DNA from: Clostridiales bacterium | Lineage (GTDB): Bacteria > Bacillota_A > Clostridia > Oscillospirales > Acutalibacteraceae | Length of the DNA stretch: 13,027 nt | Direction of reading: 5' to 3' | Assembly: GCA_009774735.1 (NCBI GenBank) | Contig: VSOH01000025.1 | Span: 1-13,027, forward strand | In this document: one piece after another, positions 1 to 7,776 of the stretch | Numbering within the stretch: position 1 is the stretch's first letter | How the letters are laid out: each line of letters begins with the position of its first letter | Made by a program: the position numbers and the translations under genes | The notes under the pieces: generated by a model | Database searches by the model: none | The model's input: only the letters and a program-made list of their open reading frames with translations | What the model was told of the DNA's origin: nothing

Positions 1-18
1 GAATATTACCGTCGTTTG

Positions 19-27
19 TGTTATAAT
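19..27 (+). promoter_or_regulatory. Extended -10 promoter upstream of ruvC
   Basis: A perfect extended -10 element (TG-T-TATAAT) lies at 19-27. It predicts a transcription start near 33-35 and a leader of about 20 nt before the ruvC start at 56. The matching -35 hexamer, 17 bp upstream, would fall at the window edge and cannot be judged. No LexA box (GAAC-N4-GTTC) is visible in positions 1-55, so SOS control is not supported by what can be seen. The call rests on consensus match and position only. Confidence 0.55.
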
Positions 28-55
28 ACGTTGAATATATTATGGAGAAGTATGT

Positions 56-547
56 ATGATTATTCTCGGTATTGACCCCGGGTATGCGATTGTAGGCTGG
101 GGTGTGCTTGAATATAAAGCAAATAAATTCCGTGTTCTGGGATATGGTGCAATTACTACAGATGCCCATACTCCTTTTCCTCTCAGGCTTCAGACAATTT
201 ATAATGATATGTGCTATTTATTTGAAAAATATAAGCCTGAGGTGATGAGTATGGAAAAACTGTTTTATAACAGCAATGCAAAAACGGTTATTGATGTTGC
301 ACAGGCAAGGGGCGTTATTACTCTTTCTGCACAGAATTATGGCGTTGATATTTTTGAATATACTCCGCTTCAGGTTAAGCAGTCTGTTGTGGGCTATGGC
401 AGGGCTGAAAAGAAGCAGGTGCAGGAAATGACAAGGGTTATGTTAGGTCTTGCTAAAATCCCGAAGCCGGATGATACTGCCGATGCTTTGGCAATGGCAA
501 TATGCCATGGTCACTGCTCAGGCTCACTGATTAAAGGATTAAGGTGA
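56..547 (+). CDS. ruvC: Crossover junction endodeoxyribonuclease RuvC
   Basis: Holliday-junction resolvase. It nicks opposite strands of a four-way junction as a dimer, working with RuvAB in recombinational repair in the cytoplasm. The 163 aa are close to the usual 160-175. The RNase H-like fold is clear: N-terminal IDPG with Asp7, the MEKLF motif with Glu67, and a C-terminal PDDTADALA motif giving Asp140 and Asp143, which together make the four-carboxylate metal site. Phe70, next to Glu67, matches the junction-wedging Phe69 of E. coli RuvC, and the AQARG motif at 82-86 is typical. The ATG at 56 has GGAG at 44-47 with 8 nt spacing. An out-of-frame ATG at 52 is ignored. It is the first gene of a ruvC-ruvA-ruvB series, 4 bp before ruvA. 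All catalytic residues are present, so it should be active. Confidence 0.97.
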   Translation: MIILGIDPGYAIVGWGVLEYKANKFRVLGYGAITTDAHTPFPLRLQTIYNDMCYLFEKYKPEVMSMEKLFYNSNAKTVIDVAQARGVITLSAQNYGVDIFEYTPLQVKQSVVGYGRAEKKQVQEMTRVMLGLAKIPKPDDTADALAMAICHGHCSGSLIKGLR

Positions 548-551
548 AAAT

Positions 552-1157
552 ATGCTTTATAACGTAAAGGGTAAATTAACTGTAAGTGATGTTAATTTTA
601 TAGTTGTTGAGTGCGGGGGCGTAGGTTTTAAGTGCTTCACCACACTTAATACTGTTAAAAATATAGGCAAAATCGGTGATGAGGTTAATGTTTTTACATA
701 TCTTGCAGTTCGCGATGACGCAATGGATTTGTACGGCTTTGCCACACTTGATGAGCTGAATGCTTTTAAATTGCTTATTACTGTTTCGGGTATCGGTCCT
801 AAGGCTGCGGCGGCAATTCTTTCAGAGCTTTCTCCTGACCGGCTGGCAATCTGTATTGCATCAGGTGATGCCAAGTCCATTACAAAAGCACAGGGTGTGG
901 GCAAAAAAACTGCTGAGCGTGTTGTGCTTGAGCTTAAGGACAAAATGGGTGCAATTACGGTTGGTGACACATCAGATGCTGTGAGTTCTGTTGCTGCTGT
1001 CAGTGAAAGCTCAAATTCATCTGAGGCTGTTGAGGCTCTTGTGGCTCTCGGCTATTCTCAGAGTGATGCGGCTGTGGTTGTGGGCAGTATGGATAAATCA
1101 CTGTCCGTTGATGAAATGATTAGACATGGCTTGAAGCAGCTTGCTAAAAAGCTTTAG
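552..1157 (+). CDS. ruvA: Holliday junction branch migration protein RuvA
   Basis: Junction-binding subunit of the RuvAB branch-migration motor. Tetramers hold the four-way junction open and load RuvB rings on opposite arms. The 201 aa match the family. Domain I (about 1-63) is the OB-fold, starting MLYNVKGKL as is usual. Domain II (about 65-135) carries two helix-hairpin-helix motifs, one around 76-86 (VSGIGPKAA) and one around 113-124 (AQGVGKKTAERV). A flexible Ser/Ala/Val-rich linker spans about 138-157. Domain III (about 158-201), which contacts RuvB, has the typical EALVALGYS stretch. The ATG at 552 follows the ruvC stop by 4 bp, and the AAGGTG at its Shine-Dalgarno position overlaps that stop, so the two genes are probably translationally coupled. 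Confidence 0.97.
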   Translation: MLYNVKGKLTVSDVNFIVVECGGVGFKCFTTLNTVKNIGKIGDEVNVFTYLAVRDDAMDLYGFATLDELNAFKLLITVSGIGPKAAAAILSELSPDRLAICIASGDAKSITKAQGVGKKTAERVVLELKDKMGAITVGDTSDAVSSVAAVSESSNSSEAVEALVALGYSQSDAAVVVGSMDKSLSVDEMIRHGLKQLAKKL

Positions 1158-1161
1158 GGGG
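1156..1161 (+). promoter_or_regulatory. Ribosome binding site selecting the GTG start of ruvB
   Basis: AGGGGG at 1156-1161 overlaps the ruvA stop codon and lies 9 nt before the GTG at 1171. The next in-frame ATG, at 1186, has no comparable purine run at normal spacing. The site therefore favours GTG 1171 as the ruvB start. Confidence 0.6.
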
Positions 1162-1170
1162 TAGTTAACA

Positions 1171-2205
1171 GTGCAGGAAACTGAAATGGATTTTGAAAAC
1201 AGAATAATTACCTCTGATTTTACACCTGAGGATAATGATATTGAAAATTCGTTAAGACCAAAAACGCTTGATGATTATATCGGACAGGATAAAATTAAAG
1301 AGAATTTAAAAATATATATTGAGGCGGCTAAAGGAAGGGGTGAAGCACTTGACCATGTTCTGCTCTATGGACCTCCCGGACTTGGTAAAACAACGCTGGC
1401 AGGTATAATTGCCAATGAAATGGGCGTAAATATAAGAGTGACCTCAGGTCCTGCAATTGAAAAGCAGGGTGACCTTGCTGCACTTCTTACAAATCTGCAG
1501 GAGGGTGATGTGCTTTTTATTGATGAAATTCACCGCCTTAACCGACAGGTTGAAGAGGTTTTGTATCCGGCAATGGAGGATGGTGCACTTGATATTATTA
1601 TCGGCAAGGGTCCTTCTGCAAGGTCAATCCGCCTTGATTTACCGCACTTTACACTTATAGGTGCAACGACTCGCTCGGGTCAGCTATCTGCACCGTTGCG
1701 TGATCGTTTCGGTGTGATTTTCAGATTGGAGATGTATTCAAACGAGCAGCTTGCAACAATTGTTACACGCAGTGCGGGAATACTTGAAATACCGATTGAC
1801 GAAAAGGGCGCACTTGAAATTGCATCACGCTCACGAGGTACGCCTCGTATTGCAAACCGACTTCTTAAAAGAAGCCGTGATTTTGCGCAGGTTAAGTATG
1901 ACGGTGTAATAAGTCTTGAGGCTGCAGAGGATGCTCTCAGTAAAATGGAGATTGACGGACTCGGTCTTGATAATATTGACAGAGTATTGTTAACAGCAAT
2001 GATAAAAAATTTCAACGGCGGTCCTGTAGGACTTGAAACAATTGCCGCATCTATCGGTGAAGAAGCTGTTACAATTGAGGATGTTTATGAGCCGTATCTG
2101 ATGCAGATCGGTTTTCTTTCACGAACACCGAGAGGACGGTGTGCAACTGCTCTTGCTTATAAGCATCTTGGTTTTGAGCAGGACGGACAGCAGACATTAA
2201 TATAA
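1171..2205 (+). CDS. ruvB: Holliday junction branch migration ATPase RuvB
   Basis: AAA+ helicase subunit. Hexameric rings pull duplex DNA through the RuvA-bound junction using ATP. The 344 aa are a normal length. Visible motifs are the RP-x-DDYIGQ N-terminal signature (29-39), Walker A GPPGLGKTT (67-75), Walker B LFIDEIH (115-121, Asp118/Glu119), sensor 1 in TLIGATTRSG (161-170), and an LRDRFG arginine-finger segment at about 176-181. A sensor 2 GTPRIANRL motif follows, and the C-terminal winged helix ends with the family's RTPRGR segment. The start is GTG at 1171, chosen for the AGGGGG site upstream. An internal ATG at codon 6 would remove only five residues. It lies 13 bp after ruvA. No defect is seen. 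Confidence 0.97.
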   Translation: MQETEMDFENRIITSDFTPEDNDIENSLRPKTLDDYIGQDKIKENLKIYIEAAKGRGEALDHVLLYGPPGLGKTTLAGIIANEMGVNIRVTSGPAIEKQGDLAALLTNLQEGDVLFIDEIHRLNRQVEEVLYPAMEDGALDIIIGKGPSARSIRLDLPHFTLIGATTRSGQLSAPLRDRFGVIFRLEMYSNEQLATIVTRSAGILEIPIDEKGALEIASRSRGTPRIANRLLKRSRDFAQVKYDGVISLEAAEDALSKMEIDGLGLDNIDRVLLTAMIKNFNGGPVGLETIAASIGEEAVTIEDVYEPYLMQIGFLSRTPRGRCATALAYKHLGFEQDGQQTLI

Positions 2206-2235
2206 AAAATTATTATTTATTGTGAGGCGTTTGGT

Positions 2236-3588
2236 ATGGGGAAATTATTTGGTACTGACGGTGTCAGAGGTATAGCAAATAAGGATTTGACTGCTGAGCT
2301 GGCACTAAAAATAGGCAGAGCGGCTGCAACAGTGCTGCTTAAGGAATGTCATTCTGCAAAGCCTGCAGTTTTGATTGGCAAGGATACAAGAGCATCAGGT
2401 GATATGCTTGAGGCAGCTCTTACAGCAGGCTTTACTTCTGTTGGATGTAATGTTGTTTCTATCGGTGTAGTTCCTACTCCTGCAGTGGCTTATCTTACTG
2501 TTGAGTATGGCTGTGAGGCAGGTGTTATGATTTCGGCATCACACAATCCTTGTGAATATAACGGAATTAAAATTTTTCAGAAGAACGGCTATAAGCTTGA
2601 TGATGCAATAGAAGAGGAAATTGAAAATATTATTTTTAATGAAGGTCAAGAATTTCCTGTTAAGCTCGGCGGAGAGGTAGGCAACAGAATTTACTGTAAA
2701 ACAGCAGTAAGTGATTATATTTCGCACGTGATTTCAACTGCATCGGTTCGCTTCGACGGAATGACCATTGCACTTGACTGTGCAAACGGCAGTGCAAGTG
2801 TATGTGCCAAGGATATATTTACAGGTCTTGGTGCAAAATGTATTATGCTGTCGGATACGCCTGACGGCGAAAATATTAATTTGAAATGCGGTTCAACGCA
2901 TCCTGAGGAGTTAATGCATTTTGTTAAGAATGCATCACTTGATTTGGGTCTTGCCTTTGACGGTGATGCTGACAGAATGTTAGCTGTGGATGAAAACGGA
3001 GAGCTCATTGACGGTGACAAGGTTATTGCAATATGCGCTCAGCGTCTGAAGAATGAAGGCAGACTCGAAAAAAACACGGCTGTCGTTACTGTTATGAGCA
3101 ATATGGGATTTTTCAAGTTCTGTAAGGAAAATGGTATTGACTGTGCAAAAACGGCTGTCGGTGACAGATATGTTTTAGAGCGTATGGTTAAAGAGGGTTA
3201 TAATATCGGCGGCGAACAGAGCGGTCATGTTATTTTTCTTGATTATGCTACGACAGGTGACGGTGAGCTGTCAGGTGTTCAGCTTGTTGAAACTGTTGTT
3301 AAATCAGGCAAAAAGTTAAGCGAGCTTGCTGCTGTTATGCGTGTTTACCCGCAGGTGCTTATCAATGTTGAGGTTACTGCTGAGGGTAAACAGAAATATA
3401 ACAATGACGAATATATCATTTCTGCCGTTCAGGAGGCGGAAATGGAACTTTCGGGCGACGGCAGAGTGCTTGTTCGTGTAAGCGGAACAGAGCCTTTGGT
3501 TCGTGTTATGCTTGAGGGTGCTGATATTGAACAGATTACAAAGCTCGGCAACAGAATTGCCGATGTTGTTAAAGAACGATTAGGATAA
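2236..3588 (+). CDS. glmM: Phosphoglucosamine mutase GlmM
   Basis: Converts glucosamine-6-phosphate to glucosamine-1-phosphate, the step before GlmU in UDP-GlcNAc synthesis for peptidoglycan and other envelope polymers. It is cytoplasmic. The 450 aa match the family (445-450). It starts GKLFGTDGVRG. The catalytic phosphoserine loop ISASHNP places the serine at residue 102, the same number as in E. coli GlmM. The metal loop DGDADR is at 242-247, the sugar-specificity loop GGEQSGH at 325-331, and the phosphate-binding RVSGTEP at 414-420. These motifs separate GlmM from generic phosphoglucomutases. The ATG at 2236 has GAGG at 2224-2227 with 8 nt spacing. It is 30 bp after ruvB and 8 bp before the methyltransferase gene. 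GlmM is activated by phosphorylation of that serine in known cases; regulation here is not visible. Confidence 0.97.
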   Translation: MGKLFGTDGVRGIANKDLTAELALKIGRAAATVLLKECHSAKPAVLIGKDTRASGDMLEAALTAGFTSVGCNVVSIGVVPTPAVAYLTVEYGCEAGVMISASHNPCEYNGIKIFQKNGYKLDDAIEEEIENIIFNEGQEFPVKLGGEVGNRIYCKTAVSDYISHVISTASVRFDGMTIALDCANGSASVCAKDIFTGLGAKCIMLSDTPDGENINLKCGSTHPEELMHFVKNASLDLGLAFDGDADRMLAVDENGELIDGDKVIAICAQRLKNEGRLEKNTAVVTVMSNMGFFKFCKENGIDCAKTAVGDRYVLERMVKEGYNIGGEQSGHVIFLDYATTGDGELSGVQLVETVVKSGKKLSELAAVMRVYPQVLINVEVTAEGKQKYNNDEYIISAVQEAEMELSGDGRVLVRVSGTEPLVRVMLEGADIEQITKLGNRIADVVKERLG

Positions 3589-3596
3589 TTAGATTT

Positions 3597-4472
3597 ATGA
3601 GATATTCAACTGAATGGAAGGATTATGAGCTTATCGACTGCTCCTGCGGTGAAAAGCTCGAACGCTGGACAAGGGAGATTTTAATCCGTCCCGATCCTCA
3701 GGTTATATGGAAAAGTGAAAAGGAGCACAGGCTCTGGTATCAGCCGAGTGCCAGATACAACCGTTCAAAAACAGGCGGAGGCAAATGGCAGGTGTTTAAG
3801 CGAATGCCTGATGCATGGCAGGTCAGGTATAAGGATTTAACCTTTAATATCAAAACAATGGGTTTCAAGCATACCGGCTTGTTCCCTGAGCAGGCTGTTA
3901 ACTGGGATTACACAAGAAAGCTTATTAGTGAAAGCGGACGTGACGATGTTAAGGTGCTTAACCTTTTTGCATACACCGGTGCGGCTACTGTTGCCTGCCT
4001 TAAAGAGGGTGCTTCAGTTGTTCACGTTGATGCTTCAAAGGGTATGACTATGTGGGCAAAGGAAAATGCAAAGCTCAGCGGTGTTGACGGTGAGGATGTT
4101 CGCTGGATAGTTGATGACTGTATGAAATTTGTTCAGCGTGAAATCAGACGCGGTAACAGATATGATATTGTTATTCTTGATCCTCCCAGCTACGGCAGAG
4201 GACCTAAGGGTGAAATATGGCATTTGGAGGACAGCATTTATGATTTTGTCAAGCTGGTTTCACAGGTGCTCAGTGATGATCCGATTATGGTTTTACTTAA
4301 TTCATACACAACAGGCTTGTCGGCATCGGTTATGAAATATATTCTTGATGATATAATTACAAAAGAAAAAGGCGGTAAGGTAGAGGCGGATGAAATAGGG
4401 CTTCCTGTTACATCAAACGGTCAGGTGCTTCCCTGCGGTTCCTCTGCTATATGGACAAATGGCACTGATTGA
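3597..4472 (+). CDS. Class I SAM-dependent methyltransferase, COG1092/RlmI-RlmK type, no PUA domain
   Basis: Predicted RNA (probably rRNA) methyltransferase. The 291 aa hold a Rossmann-fold domain from about residue 90. Motif I is VLNLFAYTGAA (120-130), the acidic end of strand 2 is VDAS (144-147), a DD pair is at 173-174, and the catalytic-site motif is LDPPSYG (194-200). This order and the DPPSYG form fit the COG1092 family that includes the 23S rRNA methylases RlmI and RlmK. The first 90 residues (WKDYELID, then LERW, then RPDPQVIW) are a conserved lead-in of the clostridial branch rather than the PUA domain of RlmI. Substrate position and the C5 versus N7 choice cannot be read from the sequence. 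The start at 3597 has only a weak AGGA at 3582-3585, 11 nt away, so coupling to glmM is likely. The 3' end overlaps ecfA1 by 14 bp. Confidence 0.85.
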   Translation: MRYSTEWKDYELIDCSCGEKLERWTREILIRPDPQVIWKSEKEHRLWYQPSARYNRSKTGGGKWQVFKRMPDAWQVRYKDLTFNIKTMGFKHTGLFPEQAVNWDYTRKLISESGRDDVKVLNLFAYTGAATVACLKEGASVVHVDASKGMTMWAKENAKLSGVDGEDVRWIVDDCMKFVQREIRRGNRYDIVILDPPSYGRGPKGEIWHLEDSIYDFVKLVSQVLSDDPIMVLLNSYTTGLSASVMKYILDDIITKEKGGKVEADEIGLPVTSNGQVLPCGSSAIWTNGTD

Positions 4473-5358
4473 ATTTAAAAATGTTGATTTTTCCTACTTG
4501 ATTGAAGAGAATGATCCTGATTACAAGCCGACTAAGGCTGATAAAGTTCTTGAGTATGACGGTGACAAAATCGAAAAGGAAATAAAAGTTTTAGAAAATC
4601 TTAATCTCAGCATTGAAAAAGGCTCCTTTGTTGCAGTTCTCGGTCATAATGGTTCGGGTAAATCAACGATTGCAAAGCTTACTAACGGAATACTCTTTCC
4701 AAAAAACGGTCGTGTTATCGTTGACGGTCAGGAAACAAAGGATGATGATACAATCTTTGACATAAGAAAAAAGGTTGGTATGGTTTTTCAGAATCCCGAT
4801 AATCAGATTGTTTCGTCAATTGTGGAGGAGGACGTTGCCTTCGGTGTGGAAAATCTCGGCATACCCTCCGATGAATGCAGAAGAAGAGTGGATGAGGCTT
4901 TAAAAACAGTGGGTATGTATGAATATCGCACCAAGTCACCGAGTAAGCTGTCAGGCGGTCAGAAGCAGCGTGTTGCAGTTGCAGGTATTATTGCAATGAA
5001 ACCGATGTGTATCGTGCTCGATGAGCCGACTGCAATGCTTGACCCAAGCGGCAGGCGTGAGGTTATTGAAACTGTTAAAATGCTCAACCGTGAGGAGGGC
5101 ATAACGATAATACTCATAACCCATTATATGGACGAGGCTGTTCAGGCAGACAGGGTTGTGGTGATTGACAGCGGCAGAATTAAAATGGATGACACTCCGG
5201 AAAATGTGTTTTCAAATGTTGATGAGCTTAAAAGACTGGGACTTGATGTTCCGCAGTCAACAGAGCTTGTTCACAGGCTTGGTATAAAGGGCAGGCAAAC
5301 AGTGCTTAATGCCGATTCCTGTGTTGAATTATTAAAATCTCAGTTAGGAGCAGAATGA
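4459..5358 (+). CDS. ecfA1: ECF transporter ATPase subunit EcfA1
   Basis: One of the two ABC ATPases of the energy-coupling factor module, which powers uptake of vitamins or metal ions by interchangeable S components. The 299 aa show Walker A GHNGSGKST (62-70), Q-loop Gln111 in FQNPDNQ, signature LSGGQKQR (164-171), Walker B CIVLDEP (184-190) and switch His222. The NPDNQI sequence and its first position before ecfA2 indicate A1. An Asp/Glu/Lys-rich stretch of about 25-30 residues (about 15-43) separates the first strand (EFKNVDFSY) from VLENLNLSI. Most EcfA1 proteins have only a few residues there. The ATG at 4459 lies inside the 3' end of the methyltransferase gene. There is no good Shine-Dalgarno site, so translation probably relies on coupling. 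The MALIEFKNVDFSY beginning fits the family. No S component is nearby, as expected for a shared group II module. Confidence 0.95.
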   Translation: MALIEFKNVDFSYLIEENDPDYKPTKADKVLEYDGDKIEKEIKVLENLNLSIEKGSFVAVLGHNGSGKSTIAKLTNGILFPKNGRVIVDGQETKDDDTIFDIRKKVGMVFQNPDNQIVSSIVEEDVAFGVENLGIPSDECRRRVDEALKTVGMYEYRTKSPSKLSGGQKQRVAVAGIIAMKPMCIVLDEPTAMLDPSGRREVIETVKMLNREEGITIILITHYMDEAVQADRVVVIDSGRIKMDDTPENVFSNVDELKRLGLDVPQSTELVHRLGIKGRQTVLNADSCVELLKSQLGAE

Positions 5359-6224
5359 TGGCATATCTCGTCTGTGAAAATTTAAAATATTTATACAGCG
5401 TGGGTACTCCCTTTGAAACTGCTGCTATTGATAATATTAACCTTTCTGTTAATGAAGGTGAGCTTATCGGTATTATTGGTCATACAGGCTCAGGAAAATC
5501 TACGCTGATTCAGCATTTTAACGGTCTTTTGCAGCCACACGGCGGTAAGGTTTTTGTTGATGATAAGGACATATGGGCAAAGGGCAATAAAAAGAATATA
5601 AGACAGGTTCGTTTTGCAGTAGGCTTGTGCTTTCAGTATCCGGAATATCAGATTTTTGAGGATACTGTTTATAAGGAGATTGCTTTCGGTCCGAAGCAGA
5701 TGGGGCTTGATGACCATGAGATTGACAGAAGAATAAAAGAGAGTATCGGATATGTTGGTATTTCTCCCGATATTCTTGAAAAGTCACCTTTTGATTTATC
5801 AGGCGGTCAGAAAAGAAGAGTAGCAATTGCATCAATTATTGCAATGGAGCCAAGGGTGCTCATTCTTGATGAGCCCTGTGCAGGTCTTGACCCGAGAGGC
5901 AGAGATACCATACTTGATTTAATTAAAAATTATCAGAGGCAAAAGGGCAATACAGTACTTTTTGTTTCACATTCAATGGAGGATGTTGCAAAAATCTGCA
6001 GTCGTGTTCTTGTTATGAATAAGGGCAGTGTGGCAATGTTCGGTGATGTTGACAGTGTTTATTCTCGTGGTGAGGAGTTAAAGGATATGGGACTGAATGT
6101 TCCTGAAATAACAGATATTTTTCTTAAACTCAAGGCAAGCGGTGTTGACTGTAAAACAAATATTTACACCGTTGAGCAGGGTGTTCAGGAATTTAAAAGG
6201 CTTACAGGGAGGTACTGCTTATGA
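5358..6224 (+). CDS. ecfA2: ECF transporter ATPase subunit EcfA2
   Basis: Second ATPase of the ECF module, pairing with EcfA1 and docking on EcfT. Two adjacent ATG codons exist. ATG 5355 overlaps the ecfA1 stop by 4 bp, but AGGAG at 5346-5350 is only 4 nt away. ATG 5358 has 7 nt spacing and is preferred, giving 288 aa. Residue numbers here are from 5355; subtract one for the preferred start. Walker A is GHTGSGKST (42-50), Q-loop Gln94 lies in FQYPEYQIF, the signature is LSGGQKRR (148-155), Walker B is VLILDEP (168-174), and the switch histidine is His206. The PEYQIFEDTV form of the Q-loop region is typical of EcfA2. The C-terminal region after about 230 is the ECF-specific extension. The stop overlaps the ecfT start by 4 bp. 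Confidence 0.95.
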   Translation: MAYLVCENLKYLYSVGTPFETAAIDNINLSVNEGELIGIIGHTGSGKSTLIQHFNGLLQPHGGKVFVDDKDIWAKGNKKNIRQVRFAVGLCFQYPEYQIFEDTVYKEIAFGPKQMGLDDHEIDRRIKESIGYVGISPDILEKSPFDLSGGQKRRVAIASIIAMEPRVLILDEPCAGLDPRGRDTILDLIKNYQRQKGNTVLFVSHSMEDVAKICSRVLVMNKGSVAMFGDVDSVYSRGEELKDMGLNVPEITDIFLKLKASGVDCKTNIYTVEQGVQEFKRLTGRYCL

Positions 6225-7033
6225 TAAGTGATATCACAATCGGTCAATATTTCCCGGGTAACTCTTTGTTACATAAAATGGATGCCCGAATGAAAATTAT
6301 TCTGGTGCTTTGTTTAATTGTTTCGCTTTTTATATGCAAAAATGTTGTTTCACTTGCGGTAATGGTTGTGCTGTCAATTGTTATTGTTGCAATCTCCAAA
6401 ATACCGCCGAAAACTATTGCGAAAAGCGTTAAACCGCTTATTATAATTATTCTTATTACGGCAGTGCTTAATCTGTTTTACGGCTCCGGTGAGCCGCTTG
6501 TTCAGCTTGGCAGATTTAAGATAACTGTTGACGGCATTGAAACAGCGGTGTTTATGGCAGTGCGCATTATTCTTCTTGTGGTTATCAGCTCACTGCTGAC
6601 CTATACCACATCACCGAATGAGCTGACCGATTCGCTCGAAAGACTTCTTAAGCCGTTAAAGCTTGTTAAAATTGATGTTCATTCAATAGCAATGACTATG
6701 ACTATTGCGCTAAGATTTATTCCGACACTTATTGAGGAAATTGATAAAATAATGTCTGCACAGAAATCCCGTGGTGCAGATTTGGATTCGGGTAATTTGA
6801 TTCAAAGGGCTAAGGCACTTATTCCTGTGCTTATTCCCTTGTTCGTGTCATCGTTCAGGAGAGCAAATGAACTTGCCTATGCAATGGAGTGCAGATGCTA
6901 CCGCGGCGGCGGGGGACGAACAAAAATGAAGGTTATGAAAATGACAGCAAGGGATTATGTTTCCCTGGCAGCAGTTATATTGATTATGGCTGTTGTTATT
7001 GTTCTGAATAAGGTGTTTGCAGATTTGATATGA
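6221..7033 (+). CDS. ecfT: ECF transporter transmembrane subunit EcfT
   Basis: Membrane scaffold of the ECF transporter. It links the EcfA1/EcfA2 pair to substrate-binding S components. The 270 aa have hydrophobic segments at about 26-40, 43-60, 70-87, 107-127 and 245-265, with a long cytoplasmic helical region between. The two Arg-containing coupling motifs expected of EcfT are visible: QKSRG (181-185) and ECRCYRGG (223-230). These contact the grooves of the ATPases. The N-terminal PGNSLLHKMDARMKI segment is a strong family marker. Start ATG 6221 has GGGAGG at 6207-6212 with 8 nt spacing and overlaps the ecfA2 stop by 4 bp. The 3' end overlaps truA by 4 bp. Confidence 0.95.
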   Translation: MISDITIGQYFPGNSLLHKMDARMKIILVLCLIVSLFICKNVVSLAVMVVLSIVIVAISKIPPKTIAKSVKPLIIIILITAVLNLFYGSGEPLVQLGRFKITVDGIETAVFMAVRIILLVVISSLLTYTTSPNELTDSLERLLKPLKLVKIDVHSIAMTMTIALRFIPTLIEEIDKIMSAQKSRGADLDSGNLIQRAKALIPVLIPLFVSSFRRANELAYAMECRCYRGGGGRTKMKVMKMTARDYVSLAAVILIMAVVIVLNKVFADLI

Positions 7034-7764
7034 GAAATTTGATGGTAACAATCAAATATGACGGCTCAGACTACCATGGCTGGCAGGTGCAGAAAAATGC
7101 ACTGACTGTTCAGGAGGTTTTTCAGAACGCTGTTGAAAAGGTGTTTGGTGCAAGGCTTGATGTCAAGGGCTGCAGCAGGACGGATTCCGGTGTTCACGCA
7201 AATATGTATTGTCTGACACTTGAAACGGATATGAATATATCGGAAAAAGGTGTTGTTATGGCTCTCAATACGCATTTGCCAAAGGATATTGCGGCTGTTG
7301 ACTGCTGTGAGGTTTCTTCTGATTTTCATCCGCGGTATTCCTGTGTTACAAAGGAATATATTTATAAGCTCTATAATGGCGAAATAAGAAATCCCTTTTA
7401 TGCTGATTATGCACTTCATTACAGATTTGAGCTTGATGCCGACTATCTTGATAAAGAGGCACAGGCGTTTGTGGGTACTTATGATTACAGTGGCTTCTGC
7501 TCAGCTAAAAGTGATGTTGAGGATACTGTCAGAACCGTAAAAGCCTTTCATGTTTGGCGTGAGGGTGATATGGTTTTCTTCAGGGTTGAGGCGGACGGCT
7601 TTCTGTATAATATGGTGAGAATTATGGTCGGAACTCTTTTGTTTATCGCTCAGGGTAAAATCAAAGCAGGGGAGCTGACAGATATTATTAAATCAAAAGA
7701 CAGAGCAAGGGCAGGCAAAACAGCACCTCCCCAGGGTCTGTATCTGAACAGAGTTAATTATTAA
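7030..7764 (+). CDS. truA: tRNA pseudouridine(38-40) synthase TruA
   Basis: Isomerises uridines 38, 39 and 40 in the anticodon stem of many tRNAs. The 244 aa are typical. The catalytic aspartate is Asp52 in CSRTDSGVHA (48-57). The conserved Tyr110 lies in KEYIYKLYN (108-116), which corresponds to the stacking tyrosine of the family. The ADGFLYNMVR motif (188-197) and the C-terminal RAGKTAPPQGLYL segment (228-240) are also intact. ATG 7030 overlaps the ecfT stop by 4 bp and lacks a good Shine-Dalgarno site. The next in-frame ATG is codon 5 (7042). The MRNLMVTIKYDG beginning fits TruA proteins, so 7030 is kept. ecfA1-ecfA2-ecfT-truA is the order found in many Firmicute ribosomal-protein operons. 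Confidence 0.96.
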   Translation: MRNLMVTIKYDGSDYHGWQVQKNALTVQEVFQNAVEKVFGARLDVKGCSRTDSGVHANMYCLTLETDMNISEKGVVMALNTHLPKDIAAVDCCEVSSDFHPRYSCVTKEYIYKLYNGEIRNPFYADYALHYRFELDADYLDKEAQAFVGTYDYSGFCSAKSDVEDTVRTVKAFHVWREGDMVFFRVEADGFLYNMVRIMVGTLLFIAQGKIKAGELTDIIKSKDRARAGKTAPPQGLYLNRVNY

Positions 7765-7776
7765 GGCGGTGAGAAT

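Noticed and set aside
1..55. LexA (SOS) box ahead of ruvC.
   Set aside because: No GAAC-N4-GTTC or close variant is present in the visible 55 bp; sequence further upstream is not available.
557..970. A 137-codon minus-strand open frame inside ruvA.
   Set aside because: ruvA is unambiguous on the plus strand. The opposite frame is a Ser/Pro/Thr-rich shadow.
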